Made by a program: the position numbers and the translations under genes
Notes under the pieces: model-generated
What the model was told of the DNA's origin: nothing
Databases searched by the model: none
The model's input: only the letters and a program-made list of their open reading frames with translations
NCBI RefSeq assembly: GCF_020880995.1
Contig: NZ_JAJISD010000012.1
Location: 144,782-208,781 of the forward strand
DNA from: Reyranella aquatilis
GTDB taxonomy: Bacteria > Pseudomonadota > Alphaproteobacteria > Reyranellales > Reyranellaceae
Length of the DNA: 64,000 nucleotides
Direction of reading: 5' to 3'
Part shown: in pieces, positions 62,361 to 64,000 of the stretch
Layout of the letters: the number at the start of each line of letters is the position of its first letter
Numbering within the stretch: position 1 is the first letter of the stretch

Positions 62361-63524
62361 TCAGATGAACATGTCGAGCTGGTTATAGTTCTTCAGCACC
62401 GTGTCGCGCATCGCCTCGCTCCAGCGGATCTCGTCCTGCCGGTCGGCCAGCGGGCGATAGACATGGCTCTTCTCGTTCGGGAAGCGCTGGCGGCGCGCAT
62501 CGATCGCCAGCAGCAGGATGCGCAGACGCCGGTCGATGCGCTCGGCGTCGTAGGTCACGGTCTCGCCGGTCAGCCGCTTCGTCGTGACGTTCAGCACGCG
62601 CTTGCGCGGGAAGAAGCCGGCATTGAGCGTCACGCGGCGGTCGGGCGAGGAGTTGGCAAAGGAGCCGTGCAGCAGCTGGCGGTTGGTGACGATCGTGTCG
62701 CCGGCGCCGGCCAGCATCGGCACCGCGCCCTCGATCCGGTCGGAGCCGCTCTCGGCGACCAGCTTGCGGATATCGGCCTTGCCGTGGCGGTGGCTGCCCG
62801 GCAGCACCCAGACGCAGTTGCCCGCGGTGCTGGGATAGAGCTGGGTCATGAAGTTGAAGCCGTGGGCGCCCATGTCCCAGTCGGCGGCGTCCCAATGGGT
62901 CGTGCCGTCCTGGTGCCAGGCGACCGAGGGGCCGAGGCCCGCTTCCTTGATGAAGGTCACTTCGTTGTAGGGAACGAAGTCGTCGCCGAGGATCGATGCG
63001 GCCGCGGCCAGCAGGCCGGGATGGCCGTAGAGCCGGAACGCGGCGTTCATCAGGTAGAGGTTGCCGTCGAGCAGTTCGACGGTCCAGGCGGGCGCGTCGG
63101 CGGCCAGCGTCGGCTGGCTCATCGCCACCGGATGGCGGCCGTTGTTCTTGGTGGTGCCGCCGAGCGGGTCGCTCAAGGGCTTGGCCCAGCGATAGGGCGG
63201 CTTCAGCACGCCCTCGCCGAACGCCGGTCGGCCGTGACGATCCACCGTCGCGCCCGGTTCGACCGGCGCGCGTTCGAGGATGGCATCGACGTCGGCCCGC
63301 AGCTCGGCCAGTTCCTCCGGTCCCGCCACGCCTTCGAAGACATAGAAGCCGTGCGTCCAGTAGGCGTCGAGGATGTCCTGCGCCAGCTTTCCATTGGCAT
63401 CGAGCCGGATCGGCCCGCGATTGCCCAGCGCCCGCGCGCGCGCTTCGCCGGCGCGGCTGTACTCGGCCATGGTGCGGGCGTGATCTTCGGCAGTGAGCGG
63501 GGCAGCGGCTTCGGCCATCGCCAT
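62361..63524 (-). CDS. Phytanoyl-CoA dioxygenase family (Fe(II)/2-oxoglutarate oxygenase)
   Basis: A 387-residue protein. Iron ligands are predicted as H204 and D206 (WHQDGT) and H286 (LLHGS), with R297 (PDRR) as the 2-oxoglutarate-binding Arg. It has the GFYVFEGVAGPEEL start common in PhyH-like hydroxylases. It may hydroxylate a fatty acid or other small molecule. ATG at 63524 has GGAG upstream. It leads the operon with the secreted protein. Confidence 0.88.
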   Translation of the reverse strand: MAMAEAAAPLTAEDHARTMAEYSRAGEARARALGNRGPIRLDANGKLAQDILDAYWTHGFYVFEGVAGPEELAELRADVDAILERAPVEPGATVDRHGRPAFGEGVLKPPYRWAKPLSDPLGGTTKNNGRHPVAMSQPTLAADAPAWTVELLDGNLYLMNAAFRLYGHPGLLAAAASILGDDFVPYNEVTFIKEAGLGPSVAWHQDGTTHWDAADWDMGAHGFNFMTQLYPSTAGNCVWVLPGSHRHGKADIRKLVAESGSDRIEGAVPMLAGAGDTIVTNRQLLHGSFANSSPDRRVTLNAGFFPRKRVLNVTTKRLTGETVTYDAERIDRRLRILLLAIDARRQRFPNEKSHVYRPLADRQDEIRWSEAMRDTVLKNYNQLDMFI

Positions 63525-63649
63525 CGGGACGTCTCCGTTATTTTCTTAGGCCAGGACGATAGCGCGGGCGTTTGCCTGCGGCCAAATCCCGCCGCGCGAT
63601 GAGGCCGCTCTGCGGCTCAAACACCGACCTCATCCTGAGAGCCTGACTC

Positions 63650-63778
63650 GAAATGAATTGAATCGCTTCAAGCACTTACCTCATCCTGAGGAGCGCGCCA
63701 CCGGCGCGCGTCTCGAAGGATGGGAACGCGCACCCTGTCTGTTGCCCATCCTTCGAGACGGCCGCTGCGCGGCCTCCT
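63650..63778. repeat. REP-like nested palindrome interrupted by the IS110 element
   Basis: It has the same design as the 53.9-54.3 kb repeats (shared TGAATTGAATCG...AGCACT...CCTCATCCTGAGGAGC and inner arms around CTCGAAGGATGGG), but the right arm ends at GCGGCCTCCT (63769-63778). The expected CAGGATGAGG is missing; IS110 sequence starts instead. Confidence 0.85.
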
Positions 63779-63790
63779 TGTATCAAGAGA

Positions 63791-63961
63791 CGGCCGCGTC
63801 GGCGTAGAGTTGCGGGCGCGGTCTCGGTGGAGAGCCCGGAGGCTCCTTGGGCCATCAAGCCCGTTCCTGAGCTCGGCGCCTCCACCGTTGATTTTGTGAT
63901 CCCGAACGGTCGCCTGGGCCGAACCGCGAGCCCGCATGCGCAAGGATGGGAGCCAAGATCC
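63791..63961 (+). ncRNA. Candidate IS110 bridge RNA (left-end non-coding RNA)
   Basis: The 183-base leader has no ORF of note but folds. It has a 5' stem CCGCG/CGCGG (63794-63798 with 63817-63821) and an outer stem CGGTGGAG/CTCCACCG (63825-63832 with 63880-63887). The outer stem encloses an apical hairpin GGGC-CATCAA-GCCC (63849-63862). On the 5' side of that loop is GGCTCCT (63841-63847), identical to the left half of the REP target; on the 3' side is TCCTGAG (63865-63871), complementary to the right half CTCAGGA. They overlap on CT. This is the expected layout of a target-binding loop. A 3' region (63888-63961) would hold the donor loop; only a weak CAAGG/CCTTG match was seen. Confidence 0.75.
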
Positions 63962-64000
63962 ATGTTCGTAGGTATCGATGTGGCGAAGGATCGCCTGGAT
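63962..64000 (+). CDS. IS110-family transposase, N-terminal fragment
   Basis: The frame begins MFVGIDVAKDRLD at 63962 and runs off the window. This matches the start of the RuvC-like DEDD domain of IS110/IS1111 transposases, in which the first Asp (GIDVAK) is catalytic. The upstream leader and the interrupted REP site agree. Confidence 0.85.
   Translation, partial: MFVGIDVAKDRLD

Larger units (their letters stand above)
63779..64000 (+). mobile_element. IS110-family insertion sequence, left end (right end outside the window)
   Basis: The sequence departs from the REP-like palindrome immediately after 63778 and the first codons of an IS110-type transposase begin at 63962. As is typical of the family there are no terminal inverted repeats at the boundary. 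IS110 elements of the IS621 type insert into REP sequences with a CT core. The exact boundary can shift by one or two bases because of the core overlap. Confidence 0.75.

Noticed and set aside
63888..63961. Donor-binding loop of the candidate bridge RNA
   Set aside because: Only a five-base CAAGG match to the left boundary CCTTG was found; the right end is outside the window, so no claim is made.
1..64000. CRISPR arrays, rRNA, tRNA and known riboswitches
   Set aside because: None was seen by eye on either strand; the repeats present are long palindromes, not regularly spaced arrays.

Overview
This is GC-rich chromosomal DNA from a metabolically versatile alphaproteobacterium. Orphan Bug/TctC solute-binding proteins, a phytanoyl-CoA dioxygenase, NIPSNAP, SDR and acyl-CoA dehydrogenase genes suggest a Reyranella- or Bradyrhizobium-like soil or water organism; the genus is a guess. 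No rRNA or tRNA genes and no CRISPR array were seen. Most genes begin at ATG or GTG behind recognisable Shine-Dalgarno sequences.

Layout. 0-9 kb: the tail of a VOC protein, a PLP aminotransferase, an FMN glutamate-synthase-like protein, modC-modB-msrQ, a dimeric-barrel protein, a membrane-anchored coiled-coil protein and a LysR regulator. 9-20 kb: catabolic genes (NTF2-like, SDR, enolase superfamily, NIPSNAP, an orphan xanthine-dehydrogenase-type large subunit, GST, 2-hydroxyacid dehydrogenase, CobW-type GTPase, amidohydrolase, Bug protein). 20-31 kb: two adjacent acyl-CoA dehydrogenases, a 1168-residue modular cellulase whose GH5 domain interrupts a Calx-beta repeat, a divergent LytS/LytTR two-component pair, a quinone oxidoreductase and an orphan peptide-type solute-binding protein. 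31-41 kb: an isocitrate-lyase-family enzyme, a SET protein, small stress-type proteins, two paralogous TetR regulators, two STAS-like proteins, an FAD monooxygenase, a cold-shock gene with a clear terminator, a GST and an MFS exporter. 41-54 kb: a Bug protein, an NTF2-FMO fusion, a GntP permease, a secreted GH5 enzyme, a GT2 glycosyltransferase, type I secretion ATPase and adaptor genes, a GMC oxidoreductase and a GH25 lipoprotein. 54-64 kb: duplicated palindromic repeats, a class III aminotransferase, an SDR, an AT-rich single-gene island with a NACHT NTPase (probable phage defence), gamma-glutamyltransferase, a phytanoyl-CoA dioxygenase, and the left end of an IS110-family element at the right edge.

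The most interesting signal is at the right edge. An IS110-type transposase starts at 63962, and the 183 bases before it interrupt a REP-like palindrome. That leader can fold like a bridge RNA. One internal loop carries a 7-base segment identical to the left half of the intact palindrome target (GGCTCCT) and a 7-base segment complementary to the right half (CTCAGGA); the two overlap exactly on a CT core. Intact copies of the target lie at about 54.0 and 54.2 kb. The second strongest signal is the NACHT protein with an N-terminal nuclease-like D...QxK motif, inserted between housekeeping genes.
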